64,000 bases of DNA from Ichthyophis bannanicus. Taxonomy: Eukaryota; Chordata; Amphibia; Gymnophiona; Ichthyophiidae. Made by a program: the position numbers and the translations under genes. Under the pieces are notes generated by a model. The model had not been told where the DNA came from, did no database searches, and saw only the letters and a program-made list of their open reading frames with translations. The stretch lies in contig CM066051.1 of the NCBI GenBank assembly GCA_033557465.1, forward strand, positions 106,617,026-106,681,025, written 5' to 3'. This document shows, piece after piece, positions 55,401 through 64,000 of the stretch (position 1 is the stretch's first letter; the number at the start of each line of letters is the position of its first letter).

Positions 55401-57639
55401 TTTTCAATTCTTCCGCCTTGCCTCAAGACGGATCTCAGCTCTCTCTATCACCACTTTTCTACTATCACCCTTTGCAGTGCCGAAACCCGGATTCAAACTA
55501 TGCCCGAAATGCAAAAGGAAAATGAATACCTCCGATGCTCACCTGAGCTGCCTCCGATGCCTCGGGGCCTCTCATATCGTGGAGGACTGTGCCTCATGCG
55601 CCCAGATGTCCCCCAGGGCGAAGAAGATGAGGGATTACTCCTTGAAAGAATTCCTGGCTGCTCCGGGTCAAGCTGCTGCGTCGGGTTCTGCTGAACGCGG
55701 TAAGTCCGCTAAAGGGAAGGCGCCCGCAAAGAAGAAACCCCGGGCGGGCCTAGTCCCTGTGACTCCCCTCCCGCCGGAGAGATCGGCCTCCTTGGCCTCC
55801 GCGGTGCCTGGCTCAAGCTCCCCCACCGCCGGATGCTCCTCCGATGCCCCTGCACAGGGCTCCAGCGCTGCTGTCGTCTCTTTGCCCTCAGGAGGCCACC
55901 CGGATGCCTGCCGCTCCTCCGGACTGTCTCCATTGCCATGCGGCTCAGGCGGGGGCGTTCAAGATGGCGCCGCCCACGTGGCCGCGCCAGACTCCGCCCC
56001 CAAAGACTCGCCCTCCTATCCGGAGGCTAGGGGTGGCTCCTCCCACCGCGATGACGTCAGGGCTTCCCCGCGGCACGGGCAATCCTCTCCCCGAACCTGC
56101 CTTCAGAGGATTCCCCTCCAGGAGCTCCCTCGCGCCGAAGACTTCTCCCGCGCCGAAGGCTCCCACCGCGCAAGCCACTGCCACAGCAGCCGCAAACGCC
56201 GCGCTGACTCCCGGGAGTCCTCCCGTCGGCGCGGCAATAGCGCTGACAAGTGCAGAAGACATAGGAACAAGAGGCACCGGCGAGACCGCTCCCAGTCGCG
56301 CGGCGACAGTTGTGACAGTGAGTCATCCCGCGTTCATCGGAGAAGCAGGAAGTCTAACTCCCATGGGCGCAGGAGCAACACATCTTGTGGGTCTAGCACC
56401 TCTGAGGCCATATTGCAGCTCCTGCAACGACTGGTGCAACAAACTGCCCCTGCAGGCCGGGAGAACTCCGTTGCAGCCCCTTTGGAGGTACAGACTCCTG
56501 AGAGGAGGGAGGCATCACCAGAGCACATTCCCTCAAGGGATAGGAGCCCTTCCCCTGTACTGGGACAGGACTCCGAAGGCAGCGCTCCAGAAGAAGAGGG
56601 CCCGGAATCTCCTTCAGCCAAGTCTACACCAGACGAGCAAGGGGAGGCACAGGCACCGGTCCAGGAGGACCTCACCTACCCAAAATTCCTGAAAAAGGTG
56701 GTGGCCAGGCTAGGCCTCACCAAGGAGGAGCCCTCTGACGAAAAGGATCCGGAGGTGATGAAATACCTCGGCGGACCCAAGCCGGCCCTGTCTCTTCCCC
56801 TGCATCGGAAACTTAAGGACAAACAATCCACCCTCTGGCAGTCCCCTGCCTCCGGTCATGCCTGTGCCAGACGCCTGGACAACAAGTACCTATTCCAGAC
56901 CGCTCCTGGATTTGACAAAGCCCAGCTTCCTCACCAATCTATTGTGGTAGCGTCAGCCCTCAAGAGGTCTAAGTCTTCGCGCACGCAAACGACCCATCCC
57001 CCTGGCCGGGACCCTAAGCTCCTCGACGACCTAGGGCGGAAAGTCTTCCAGGGAGCCATGCTGAGTGCCAAGATATCAGCTCATCAATTCCAACACCTGC
57101 TGTTCCAAGATGCCCTTCTAGCGGAGCTTAAAGACCATCTTCCCAAGCAAAACCAGCATACAGCCACACTCCAGGAATTAGCAGAATGCTCCAAACATCT
57201 GATGAGCACTGCTTTCGATGCCTTCGACACAGCTATCCGGGCGGCTGGCACGGCCATTGCAGCTCGCCGCTGGGCCTGGCTGCGAGCCTCCGGCCTGTCA
57301 GATAACACCCATGACAGGATTGCTGACGCGCCTTGCATGGGTGACTCTCTGTTTGGGGACAAAGTGGCAGATACCGTGAACGGCCTGAAAGAGGACTGCA
57401 CCACTCTGAAAACATTAGCGGCGGACGGACTCGAACGCCCCTCCTGGTCACAGAAAGGGAGCTATTACCGCAAGCCCTTTGCCTCGTCAAAGAAGTATTA
57501 CGGTTCCAACCGGCAGTGGCAACCACCGAAATACAAACAACACTACAACAAATCGTCTTTTCAGAGACAACCACAAAGAGAACGCAAACACAAACCAGCA
57601 AACACCCAGCAAGCGGGTAAGAACTCTTCCTCCTTCTGA
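55354..57639 (+). CDS. DIRS copy 2 gag-like ORF1 protein
   Basis: 761 codons, open. In DIRS elements ORF1 is the presumed capsid/RNA-packaging protein. At about residues 50-80 there is a Cys/His block (LCPKCKRKMN, then CLRCLGASHIVEDCASC). A long Ser/Arg/Pro-rich region follows (for example RRGNSADKCRRHRNKRHRRD at about 290-310, DRSQSRGDSCDSESSRVHRR). An acidic stretch comes next, then a conserved C-terminal half (HQSIVVASALKRSKSSR; KISAHQFQHLLFQDALL; ECSKHLMSTAFDAF; DAPCMGDSLFGDKVADTVNG) and a Gln/Lys-rich basic tail. The same C-terminal landmarks recur in copy 1. The start is the first ATG and overlaps the inner edge of the left terminal repeat. A later in-frame start cannot be excluded. Confidence 0.88.
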   Translation: MCEETPPPRSDPSPTSFQFFRLASRRISALSITTFLLSPFAVPKPGFKLCPKCKRKMNTSDAHLSCLRCLGASHIVEDCASCAQMSPRAKKMRDYSLKEFLAAPGQAAASGSAERGKSAKGKAPAKKKPRAGLVPVTPLPPERSASLASAVPGSSSPTAGCSSDAPAQGSSAAVVSLPSGGHPDACRSSGLSPLPCGSGGGVQDGAAHVAAPDSAPKDSPSYPEARGGSSHRDDVRASPRHGQSSPRTCLQRIPLQELPRAEDFSRAEGSHRASHCHSSRKRRADSRESSRRRGNSADKCRRHRNKRHRRDRSQSRGDSCDSESSRVHRRSRKSNSHGRRSNTSCGSSTSEAILQLLQRLVQQTAPAGRENSVAAPLEVQTPERREASPEHIPSRDRSPSPVLGQDSEGSAPEEEGPESPSAKSTPDEQGEAQAPVQEDLTYPKFLKKVVARLGLTKEEPSDEKDPEVMKYLGGPKPALSLPLHRKLKDKQSTLWQSPASGHACARRLDNKYLFQTAPGFDKAQLPHQSIVVASALKRSKSSRTQTTHPPGRDPKLLDDLGRKVFQGAMLSAKISAHQFQHLLFQDALLAELKDHLPKQNQHTATLQELAECSKHLMSTAFDAFDTAIRAAGTAIAARRWAWLRASGLSDNTHDRIADAPCMGDSLFGDKVADTVNGLKEDCTTLKTLAADGLERPSWSQKGSYYRKPFASSKKYYGSNRQWQPPKYKQHYNKSSFQRQPQRERKHKPANTQQAGKNSSSF

Positions 57640-57658
57640 CTATCCGCTCCTGCGGGCC

Positions 57659-59553
57659 ATGAGTGCCCCTGCTACCCCACTGGTGGGAGGCCGTCTATCC
57701 AACTTCCTACCTGCTTGGCAGGAAATCACCACGGACCAGTGGGTCATCCGGATTATCCAAGTGGGCTACCGCTTACGGTTCTCCTCCCCACCATGGCAGC
57801 GCACTCAACCCAGCAGCAGACCTCCGCTGCACCAGGAAGCTGCCCTTGCAGACCTCCTACAGCAACTCATCAGAACACGAACGATCGAACGGGTTCCCGC
57901 CGACGAAATCAACACTGGCTTCTACTCCCGGTACTTCCTCATCCTCAAGAAGTCCGGGGGCCTTCGCCCAATCCTGGACCTCCGCAAGCTGAACAACACC
58001 CTCTTGAAAGAGAAGTTTCGGATGTACTCCCTGAACTCCATCCTTCCCCTCATCAGACCGAGGGACTGGATGGCCACATTGGATCTACAAGATGCCTACT
58101 CTCACATCCCAATCCACACCTCTCACAGGAAATTCCTGAGATTCGTAGCGATGGGGTGCCATTACCAGTACCGGGTACTGCCCTTCGGACTCTTTCCAGC
58201 CCCCAGGGTCTTCAAGAAGTGCGTAGCTGTGGCAGCGGCACACCTCCGCAAACAAGGGCTCGCCATCTTTCCCTACCTGGACGACTGGCTGATATCAGCA
58301 CCTTCCGCCACGGAACTCAGGGCGGCAGTGCGAAAGGCTACCACTCTGCTGTCCAAACTGGGTTTCCTGCTCAACATGAAGAAGTCCCAGCTAGAACCCA
58401 CCCAACGCACGGAGTTCATCGGGGCCATAATCGACACAATCTCAGCCAAGGCCTTCCTTCCCGAGCATCGGCAGGAAAGTATCATCCGCCTTGCGAAGAA
58501 GGTATCGTCCGAGAAGCGAACCAAGGCCCAGGACATCCTGCGCCTGCTAGGTCACATGGCAGCGACTACATCTGTCCTAGCCCTGGCCAGGCTGCACATG
58601 CGCACTCTCCAGTGGCACCTGCGCCCACACTGGAAGCAACGGTCTCAACCTCTCAACACCCTCATCCCTATCAAACCGAGGGTAGCTATGAGTCTCCTGT
58701 GGTGGATGACCCCTGCCAATCTCAACGAGGGCAAGAGCCTACAACCCTGCGGCTACCAGGTCATCCTGACCACCGACGCCTCCCCCACAGGCTGGGGAGC
58801 CCATCTCTTGCACCTCAGCACACAAGGAGCGTGGAAGAAGACGGAGCGTTCCCTCCATATCAACGCCCTCGAACTCCGAGCCGTCAGGTATGCGCTCCAG
58901 ACCTTCATGCCACACCTCGCGGGGAAGACAGTTCTGGTCCAGACCGACAACCAAGTGACGATGTTCTACCTCAACAAACAGGGGGTACGGGCTCCCGCAC
59001 ACTCTGCAGGGAGGCTATCCAGACGTGGTCTTTGGCCCTAGCACACAACTGCCTTCTACAGGCGACCTACCTCCCGGGAGAACAGAACACCCTGGCGGAC
59101 AGACTAAGCAGGCAGCTCCAGCCCCACGAGTGGACGCTCCACGAGGAAGTAGCGGAGTCAATCTTCCGACGCTGGGGGAAGCCGCAGATAGACCTCTTCG
59201 CCACCGGGGACAATTCCAGATGCCCTCTGTTCTGTTCAAAACGCCCCTCCCCCAGGAGAGTGGCCTCAGATGCATTCGCAGTGCACTGGGGGCAGTGGGA
59301 ACTAACCTACGCCTTCCCACCAACCCCCCTCATGACAGCCACCGTACAGCGCATCATGAACGACAAGGCGCACACCATCCTGATTGCGCCCCACTGGCCA
59401 AGACAGATGTGGTTTTCCCTGTTACGGCAGCTTTCACAGGAGCCCCCCATCCGGCTCCCGATGAGACCAGACCTGCTCACGCAGAACGACGGCACGACCT
59501 GGCACCCCAATCTTCAGACCCTTGCCTTGACGGCCTGGAGACTGAGGGGGTGA
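57659..59553 (+). pseudogene. DIRS copy 2 reverse transcriptase-RNase H (one-base frameshift)
   Basis: Copies element RNA into DNA and removes the RNA. The likely start is the ATG at 57659, 20 bases after the gag stop. The open frame itself extends upstream to 57479, inside gag. RT blocks: SGGLRPILDLRKLNN; MATLDLQDAYSHIPI (motif A); VLPFGLFPAPRVF (motif B); FPYLDDWLISAP (YLDD, about 58280); FLLNMKKSQLEP. RNase H: LTTDASPTGWGAHLL (58770), LELRAVRYALQTF, LVQTDNQVTMFYLNKQG (58935). At the G run 58981-58985 the frame is lost. The text continues one frame over with LCREAIQTW, ADRLSRQLQPHEW, DLFATGDNSRCPLF, LIAPHWPRQMWFSLL, ending at 59553. Copy 1 has no break at this spot. Either a real lesion or a homopolymer error in the assembly. 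Confidence 0.9.
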
Positions 59554-60665
59554 ACTTCCAAGATCAGCATCTAACGGCAGAGGTACAACGCATCGTACTG
59601 GCTTCCAGAAGACCATCCACGAGAAAGTCATACAGTCTCAAGTGGAAACGTTTCAGTATCTGGTGCGCAGGCCAGGGGATCCCGCCAGACTCTTGCCCTG
59701 TTCCAGCGGTGCTACAGTATCTCTCCTCGCTCTTCAGTCTGGGCCTGAAGCCCCAGTCAATTAAGGTGCACCTCGCGGCCATCGCGTCCCTGCACCAACT
59801 GCGAAACAGCTCGCTCAAGGGCTCCATAGCCACTCTTCCCATCGTGACCCGCTTCATGAGAGGTCTCAGGAACCTGCAGCCCCCGGTCCAGAGACCTGTT
59901 CCCTCGTGGGACCTCAACACCGTTCTCCAACAGCTAACATGGGAGCCTTTCGAGCCTCTGCCCTCAGTGGAATCAAAATTCCTGGCCTGGAAGACGCTTT
60001 TCCTCATCGCCATCACTTCCGCAAGGAGGGTGAGTGAGCTACAGGCTCTAGTAGCGCACCCCCCGTACACCAAGATTCACCACAACAGGGCGTCGCTCAG
60101 GACACACCCGAAGTTTATTCCGAAGGTCTCCTCCGTCTTCCACGTCAACCAATCAGTGGAACTACCATCTTTCTTCCCGGCCCCTCATGGGTCACCTGAA
60201 GAACAACGTCTACACTCACTTGACTGCGTCCGAGCACTGCGCATCTACATTGACAGGACGGCCTCAGTCCGGCAAGGGACCCAGCTTTTTGTGTCCTTCG
60301 ATCCCAACAAACCGGGATGGCCAGTCACCAAGTGCACACTCTCCCACTGGATATCTGATTGCGTCTCATACTGCCTCCAGAAGGCGGGCGCTCATCCAGC
60401 AAACAAGGCGAGCGCGCACCAACTCCGCGCATTGGCCACCTCTCTCGCAAGCACACACGAGGTTTCAGTAAGCGAGATCTGCAAAGCCGCCACCTGGTCA
60501 TCGCACCTCACTTTCCAAAAACACTATTGCCTTGATCTCCAGGCAGAAGCCGACAGCTCCTTTGGCAGAGCGATCTTAGCTACAGCGGCAAGTCCCCCCT
60601 GTCCCGACGCGACAGGAGCAACAACCGAGTCGCAGCCTGCAGGGAGTAACTCCCGCACCTCCTGA
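59025..60665 (+). CDS. DIRS copy 2 tyrosine recombinase
   Basis: Open frame of 546 codons. The part before about 59550 overlaps RT-RNase H in another frame and has no family match, so the true start is uncertain; recombinase homology begins near FQDQHLTAEVQRIVLASRR (59560). Core-binding domain: SYSLKWKRFSIWC, SIKVHLAAIASLHQ. Catalytic domain: SARRVSELQALVAHPPY with the first arginine (codon at 60027); SAHQLRALATSLA giving H (60417) and R (60426); FQKHYCLDL giving the nucleophilic Tyr (60525). The R-H-R-Y set of tyrosine recombinases is complete. It should join the circular DNA copy into the chromosome. The C-terminal tail is Ser/Thr/Pro-rich. Confidence 0.9.
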   Translation: MVFGPSTQLPSTGDLPPGRTEHPGGQTKQAAPAPRVDAPRGSSGVNLPTLGEAADRPLRHRGQFQMPSVLFKTPLPQESGLRCIRSALGAVGTNLRLPTNPPHDSHRTAHHERQGAHHPDCAPLAKTDVVFPVTAAFTGAPHPAPDETRPAHAERRHDLAPQSSDPCLDGLETEGVNFQDQHLTAEVQRIVLASRRPSTRKSYSLKWKRFSIWCAGQGIPPDSCPVPAVLQYLSSLFSLGLKPQSIKVHLAAIASLHQLRNSSLKGSIATLPIVTRFMRGLRNLQPPVQRPVPSWDLNTVLQQLTWEPFEPLPSVESKFLAWKTLFLIAITSARRVSELQALVAHPPYTKIHHNRASLRTHPKFIPKVSSVFHVNQSVELPSFFPAPHGSPEEQRLHSLDCVRALRIYIDRTASVRQGTQLFVSFDPNKPGWPVTKCTLSHWISDCVSYCLQKAGAHPANKASAHQLRALATSLASTHEVSVSEICKAATWSSHLTFQKHYCLDLQAEADSSFGRAILATAASPPCPDATGATTESQPAGSNSRTS

Positions 60666-60967
60666 ACCCAAGGATGGATGTTATTTGCACTATGTGGTTG
60701 TTATTGCACAATGCTTACCCTCTTGCACCTTCTTATTGCACTGATGGTTCCTTGCACTGTTGATTGTTTGCACCATTGCACATTGCACAGACTGTTCCTT
60801 GCACTGTGACTGTTGCACTATGTTCTACCTCACTGCTTGTTCCTCCGCATTCTGTGCTTCTTCCCTGTTGAGATTGCAATCCACGGTAGGTCGATTGCAC
60901 TAGTGCGTGCGCCTACTGGCCATGCTACTATGTTATTGCTGGTTGCACATTAACATCTGTTTTGCAC
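60666..60967 (+). repeat. TTGCAC-rich 3' region of DIRS copy 2
   Basis: The hexamer TTGCAC occurs about 13 times in 300 bp at irregular spacing (for example TTGCACTATG, TTGCACAATG, TTGCACTGTT). Irregular spacing argues against a simple tandem repeat. No such cluster was noticed in copy 1. Confidence 0.7.
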
Positions 60968-60973
60968 AATAAA
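60968..60973 (+). terminator. DIRS copy 2 polyadenylation signal AATAAA
   Basis: AATAAA about 300 bp after the recombinase stop and before the internal complementary region. A plausible 3' end signal for the element RNA. Confidence 0.5.
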
Positions 60974-61072
60974 CGTTGTTCTTATCACATGAGGCTTCAT
61001 TGGTGTTCTCCATGTGTACTAGCCTGTCTCAGGCCTCCCTCAGCCTCAGCGCGTAACAAGTAGCTGGGGAGA

Positions 61073-61185
61073 CACCAGGTGTGGCTGACACATCCTGCTT
61101 GTCCTAGGAGAAAACGGAGTTACTTACCTGTAACGGGGTTCTCCGTGGACAGCAGGATAGGTCAGCCACACGATCCCTCCCTCCC
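61073..61185 (+). repeat. DIRS copy 2 internal complementary region
   Basis: ACCAGGTGTGGCTGACACAT then CCTGCTTGTCCTAGGAGAA is the reverse of the left end (55259-55290). TTCTCCGTGGACAGCAGGAT then AGGTCAGCCACACG should be the reverse of the right end. By comparison with copy 1 it predicts a right end that is absent from this locus. Confidence 0.8.
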
Positions 61186-61247
61186 TCCTCCCCTCTGAGG
61201 GTGGCCTGCGGTCCGAGCCCCAGCCTCTGGCCGAAGCTAATGACTCA

Positions 61248-61370
61248 CTGGTCGGGCTGGGGGCGGACCGGGGAGGAGGGGTCTCCTCACACATGCTCAG
61301 AAGCTTCTGAGCTAGAGAGCACTTCCGTCACGGCGCCGTCGGATGACGTCACCAGGTGTGGCTGACACAT
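61248..61370 (+). repeat. DIRS copy 2 right inverted terminal repeat (123 bp)
   Basis: CTGGTCGGGCTGG ... GTGTGGCTGACACAT, the reverse complement of 55278-55400 with about two mismatches. Confidence 0.93.
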
Positions 61371-61547
61371 CAGGTGTGGCTGACACATCCTGCTTGTCCT
61401 AGGAGAAAACGGAGTTACTTACCTGTAACGGGGTTCTCCGTGGACAGCAGGATAGGTCAGCCACACGATCCCTCCCTCCTCCCCTCTGAGGGTGGCCTGC
61501 GGTCCGCGCCCCAGCCTCTGGCCGAAGCTAATGACTCACTGGTCGGG
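61371..61547 (+). repeat. repeated internal-complementary segment, second copy
   Basis: Same sequence as 61076-61256 with one 4-bp deletion (CCCT) and one base change. It breaks off in CTGGTCGGG and joins the 98-bp flank, sharing GGG at the junction. Confidence 0.9.
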
Positions 61548-61643
61548 GAAATGTGCATCTCTGATGGATTTGCACCGTGCAAGAGGAAATGCATTGCTGC
61601 TTCTCTCCCTCCAGTATTGCACTGCAGGCAGAGTCTGGCTTCT
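61546..61643 (+). repeat. 98-bp flank of DIRS copy 2, right copy
   Basis: Duplicate of 55165-55262 with one mismatch. Family R continues uninterrupted after it with TGGGGTTTCCAGTTCAG. Confidence 0.9.
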
Positions 61644-61830
61644 TGGGGTTTCCAGTTCAGTTTCCTGTTTCTGCTCTCTGCTCTCTTATTCTGGATGTGG
61701 TGAGGGTCTGTCTGTGCTTTGCATGTGTGACCGAGGTCAAGTGCGTAGTTTCTGGGCAGGGGTTGTAGCCGTCCACTTTGTTCTGTTTTCCTATCAGTTC
61801 AGAGCATTTTTTCCAGAGTTTTGTGTTACT
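61644..61830 (+). repeat. dispersed repeat family R, continuation
   Basis: TGGGGTTTCCAGTTCAG, then TCTTATTCTGGATGTGGTGA, then GCATGTGTGACCGAGG follow the order of 45250-45360 (TTGGGGTTCTCAGTTTAA, TGTGTGGTGACGGTCTG, GCATGTGTAACTGAGC). Confidence 0.6.
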
Positions 61831-63299
61831 TCACCAAGTGTGTGGTAACAGAGGGAGTTTTTGTTGCTGTTATTGAAATAACGCCCAAATGTGTATATTC
61901 TCTTTTGTCTGGAGAATAGTAAGGGGGTGTGCTAATTCTGTTCATCCATTGGGGTGTTTCTATCAGGGTTTTGTCTCCTTCTGTGTAGTTTTGGGTTAGT
62001 ATCGGATGAAGGAAATCTCAAATGTGCTCTTAATCTGAAGACAGCAGAGGAACCAGCCATGGCAAAGGGAAGTCCCATCTCAGCAAACTGGCCATTTACA
62101 ATGAAAGAAGGAGGGAAGGAAAGGGGGGGGGGTACAGAAGCTAAGAGAGAGGATAAAGGAGAAGCAGAGAGGGAGGGAGGGAGGGAATGAGAGAGAGAGG
62201 AAAGCGAAGAGAGAGAATGGGAAGGAAGAGAGAAAGAGACAGGGGAAGACGAGCAGAGAGAAGGGGGGGGCGGGGGGAGAGCAGGGAAGGAAGGACGTCT
62301 TCTGCCCATTTTCTGGAATTACAGACCCATCGATCAAACGTCCTGATTTTACATGTTGGAGCTGTGCTCAGCAAACCACCAGCTAGAGAAACCATTCAAA
62401 GGAATCGTTTGTCTCTTGCCAAAGTTAAATGCTTAGACTGTTCAGCCCCCCCCCCCCAATCTTCTTAAGTAATGGAGTGTTGGGGTGGGGGTGGGGTATG
62501 CTGAAGAATGGCTTTCCATTAGTCAGGGGTTTATATTGTCGGGATTGGGGAGTTTGATTTCTGTAACTCCGAGTCATGAACTCATGGTGGGAGAGGTCGG
62601 CTAGCAGAGTGGCTGCTCTAAGACTCCTGAGAGCCTGTGGCTTGCATTTGTGACTCATTTCTCCTCCGATCCTGCAGTCTTTTCCCGTTCCACCCTGACC
62701 TTTAGGGCCACATTCTCAGGCCTCAGGGGGAAGCCTTCTGCTGAACCAGATTCCTTCAGAAATCTTTTTGTTTTCGTTGCATGGCTTAAGTCTCCTGTGG
62801 TCATTCTGGTAATGATTCCTAGCTGGTGGGGGGGGGGAGGGGGATACCATTATCCATGCGTATAAGGCGGATGAGCAGGGAGGGAAGCAGTGGACTTGAG
62901 CAAAAGAGCTAGGTGGGCCTGGCTCCTCCGAACCAACATTCTTGGGCATGGAGTAGGGTCAGCTGACAAAAGGAGCAGTAGGTAGAGAAAGGTTTCCATT
63001 CTCAAGGCTCAGAGGCAAGGGGGTCACATGAGTCAAAAGTGGTAAGTGGTATAGCAAGGAGTGAGGGGCAATGGGTGGAGGCTGGTTAGTAAGTGGGTGG
63101 TTATGAATTCACACTACAGTCGCCCTGAGCTGCTGTAATGCAGAGAAGTGTTAACCGCACTGGGCGGTTAACACCTCTCTTCAGCTCCGCTCGGTAAAAC
63201 TGTGAACCGTACTTATGTATATTATCAATCAGCCAGGTCCCATGACTGGGTATAACTATCACTCCAGGGTGTCCCCTTCTTGAACACGCTGACAATCAA
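61831..63299. other. non-coding stretch with purine-rich tract
   Basis: No gene recognised. 62105-62285 is almost pure G+A on the plus strand (GGGAGGGAGGGAGGGAATGA, AGAGAGAGG). Short poly-C (62445-62456) and poly-G (62828-62842) runs. Confidence 0.5.
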
Positions 63300-63527
63300 C
63301 GTTTCAGTATTCTGCCAGCCCATGGGGTATGTATACGGTCAATCAAGAGTGTACATGTTTAGTACATGTCATTCAGTGGTGTACCATGTCTGCCGCGTGT
63401 ACTGTTATTGCATCCATTTGATTTAAAGTGTACATTTCTGTCTATAGAGTTATTAAAAGATGTATCACTTCAACATACAAGGCCAACCAGTGGGGCACCC
63501 TTTCTATGTATGCTGTTATTCATTGCC
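63300..63527. repeat. degenerate short tandem repeat, left half
   Basis: Repeated phrases such as ATTCAGTGGTGTACCATGTC, GTGTACATTTCTGTCTATAG and CTATGTATGCTGTTATTCAT recur at roughly 35-40 bp. They continue after the inserted LINE tail (63780-63890: TTCAATGGTGTACATCTCTG, CTATGCATACAGCTATTCAA). Confidence 0.55.
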
Positions 63528-63775
63528 AATGGGGATAGATTCAGGAGTAATCTGAGGAAATATTTCTTTACGGAAAGGACGGTGGATACGTGGAACAGCC
63601 TCCCAGTGGAGGTGATGGAGGTGAGGACTGTATCTGAACTCAGGAAAGCGGGGGTTGAGTACAGAGGCTCTCCAGGCAGAGGACGGGCTTGTAGAGCTTG
63701 ATAGTTCTCATGGATGGGCAGACTGGATAGACCGTATGGTCTTTATCTGCTCTCATTTTCTCTGTTTGTATGTTA
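63528..63775 (+). repeat. CR1-like LINE 3' end inserted in the tandem repeat
   Basis: The frame DRFRSNLRKYFFTERTVDTW then NSLPVEVMEVRTVSELRKAG is the last block of CR1-like ORF2. It ends with ATAGACCGTATGGTCTTTAT and CTCTGTTTGTATG. Same subfamily as 11075-12600. Confidence 0.75.
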
Positions 63776-64000
63776 CCCTTCCAGGGTCTACAGTTGTTCA
63801 ATGGTGTACATCTCTGTCTATGGAGTTGCTCAATGCTGTATCCCATCTATGCATACAGCTATTCAATGGCGCCCCTTCCGGGATCAGCTATCAAGGTGAG
63901 GCAATGGATCAGTCTTACCCCCTCTGCCTCAGCTTATAAAGCTACACTCTGAGAAGAATCTGCAGGAAACCATATCACTCATCCTTATCTGGACTTCCTC
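63776..64000. repeat. degenerate short tandem repeat, right half, then unmarked DNA
   Basis: Repeat phrases continue to about 63890. Nothing recognisable in the last 100 bp. Confidence 0.45.

Larger units (their letters stand above)
55259..61545 (+). mobile_element. DIRS-type tyrosine-recombinase retrotransposon, copy 2 (nearly intact)
   Basis: Plus-strand element with 123-bp inverted terminal repeats (55278-55400 and 61248-61370, about 2 mismatches), gag-like ORF, RT-RNase H, tyrosine recombinase, a TTGCAC-rich 3' region and an internal complementary region. Two of three frames are open. The third is broken only by a one-base change in a G run. The right end is abnormal: after the right terminal repeat the expected outer end (seen in copy 1) is missing and the segment 61076-61256 is repeated at 61371-61547, then the 98-bp flank. 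DIRS elements copy through a circular DNA and insert by recombinase without target duplication. Confidence 0.92.

Noticed and set aside
57715..59025. Long Pro/His-rich second frame under the DIRS reverse transcriptase
   Set aside because: The frame before about 58985 is a shadow of the RT frame. Only the part after the G-run break is real coding text.
61932..62468. Frames rich in Arg/Glu/Gly (plus) or Ser/Leu/Pro (minus)
   Set aside because: Low-complexity purine tract; no family signature.

Overview
This window is typical of a large, repeat-rich vertebrate genome. I find no convincing host gene in it. Every long open frame I can name belongs to a transposable element, and much of the rest is tandem repeat or short non-autonomous transposon. 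The mix is CR1-like and L2-like LINEs, an L1/Tx1-type LINE, DIRS tyrosine-recombinase retrotransposons, a piggyBac remnant, many hAT-like short elements and tRNA-SINE-like sequence. It suggests an amphibian. A caecilian is my best guess, but that is inference and nothing in the sequence proves the species.

Layout. 1-3150: non-coding, with two short inverted-repeat elements. 3150-5530: internally deleted CR1-like LINE that still shows the ORF1 zinc-finger and esterase segments and the reverse transcriptase. 5530-9410: non-coding, microsatellites and one copy of a roughly 400-bp dispersed repeat (here 'family R'). 9415-17110: a 71-bp minisatellite and a related 79-bp satellite of about 57 units, separated by a piggyBac transposase remnant and a second CR1-like LINE. 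17120-23300: LINE tails, two hAT-like elements (one with a perfect 8-bp target duplication) and an 81-bp satellite. 23300-33900: mostly unremarkable DNA with LINE fragments and short inverted-repeat elements.

33992-41447 is a complete L1/Tx1-type LINE on the minus strand, with A-tail, AATAAA signal, ORF2, ORF1 and 5'UTR. It lies inside an L2-like LINE and is bounded by a perfect 17-bp target duplication. ORF1 is open. ORF2 carries one frameshift and one in-frame stop. 42243-45190 is a large foldback palindrome with a 105-bp-arm hairpin at its centre and two LINE tails inserted in one arm. 47185-48245 is a near-perfect 65-bp tandem array derived from a SINE.

48777-54354 and 55259-61545 are two DIRS elements in the same orientation. 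The first is dead: stops, frameshifts, a hAT-like insertion, and loss of a recombinase arginine. The second is young-looking. It has open gag-like and recombinase frames, reverse transcriptase/RNase H broken only by a one-base change in a G run, and 123-bp inverted terminal repeats. Its right end is rearranged: the internal complementary region is partly repeated, and 98 bp of flanking DNA is present on both sides, which is not normal for DIRS. The window ends in non-coding DNA with a LINE tail inside a degenerate minisatellite.

How the genes work together: the only functional units visible are element-encoded. They are ORF1p plus endonuclease/reverse transcriptase for the L1 element, and Gag plus RT-RNase H plus tyrosine recombinase for DIRS. 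The short hAT-like elements and LINE tails depend on enzymes made elsewhere.
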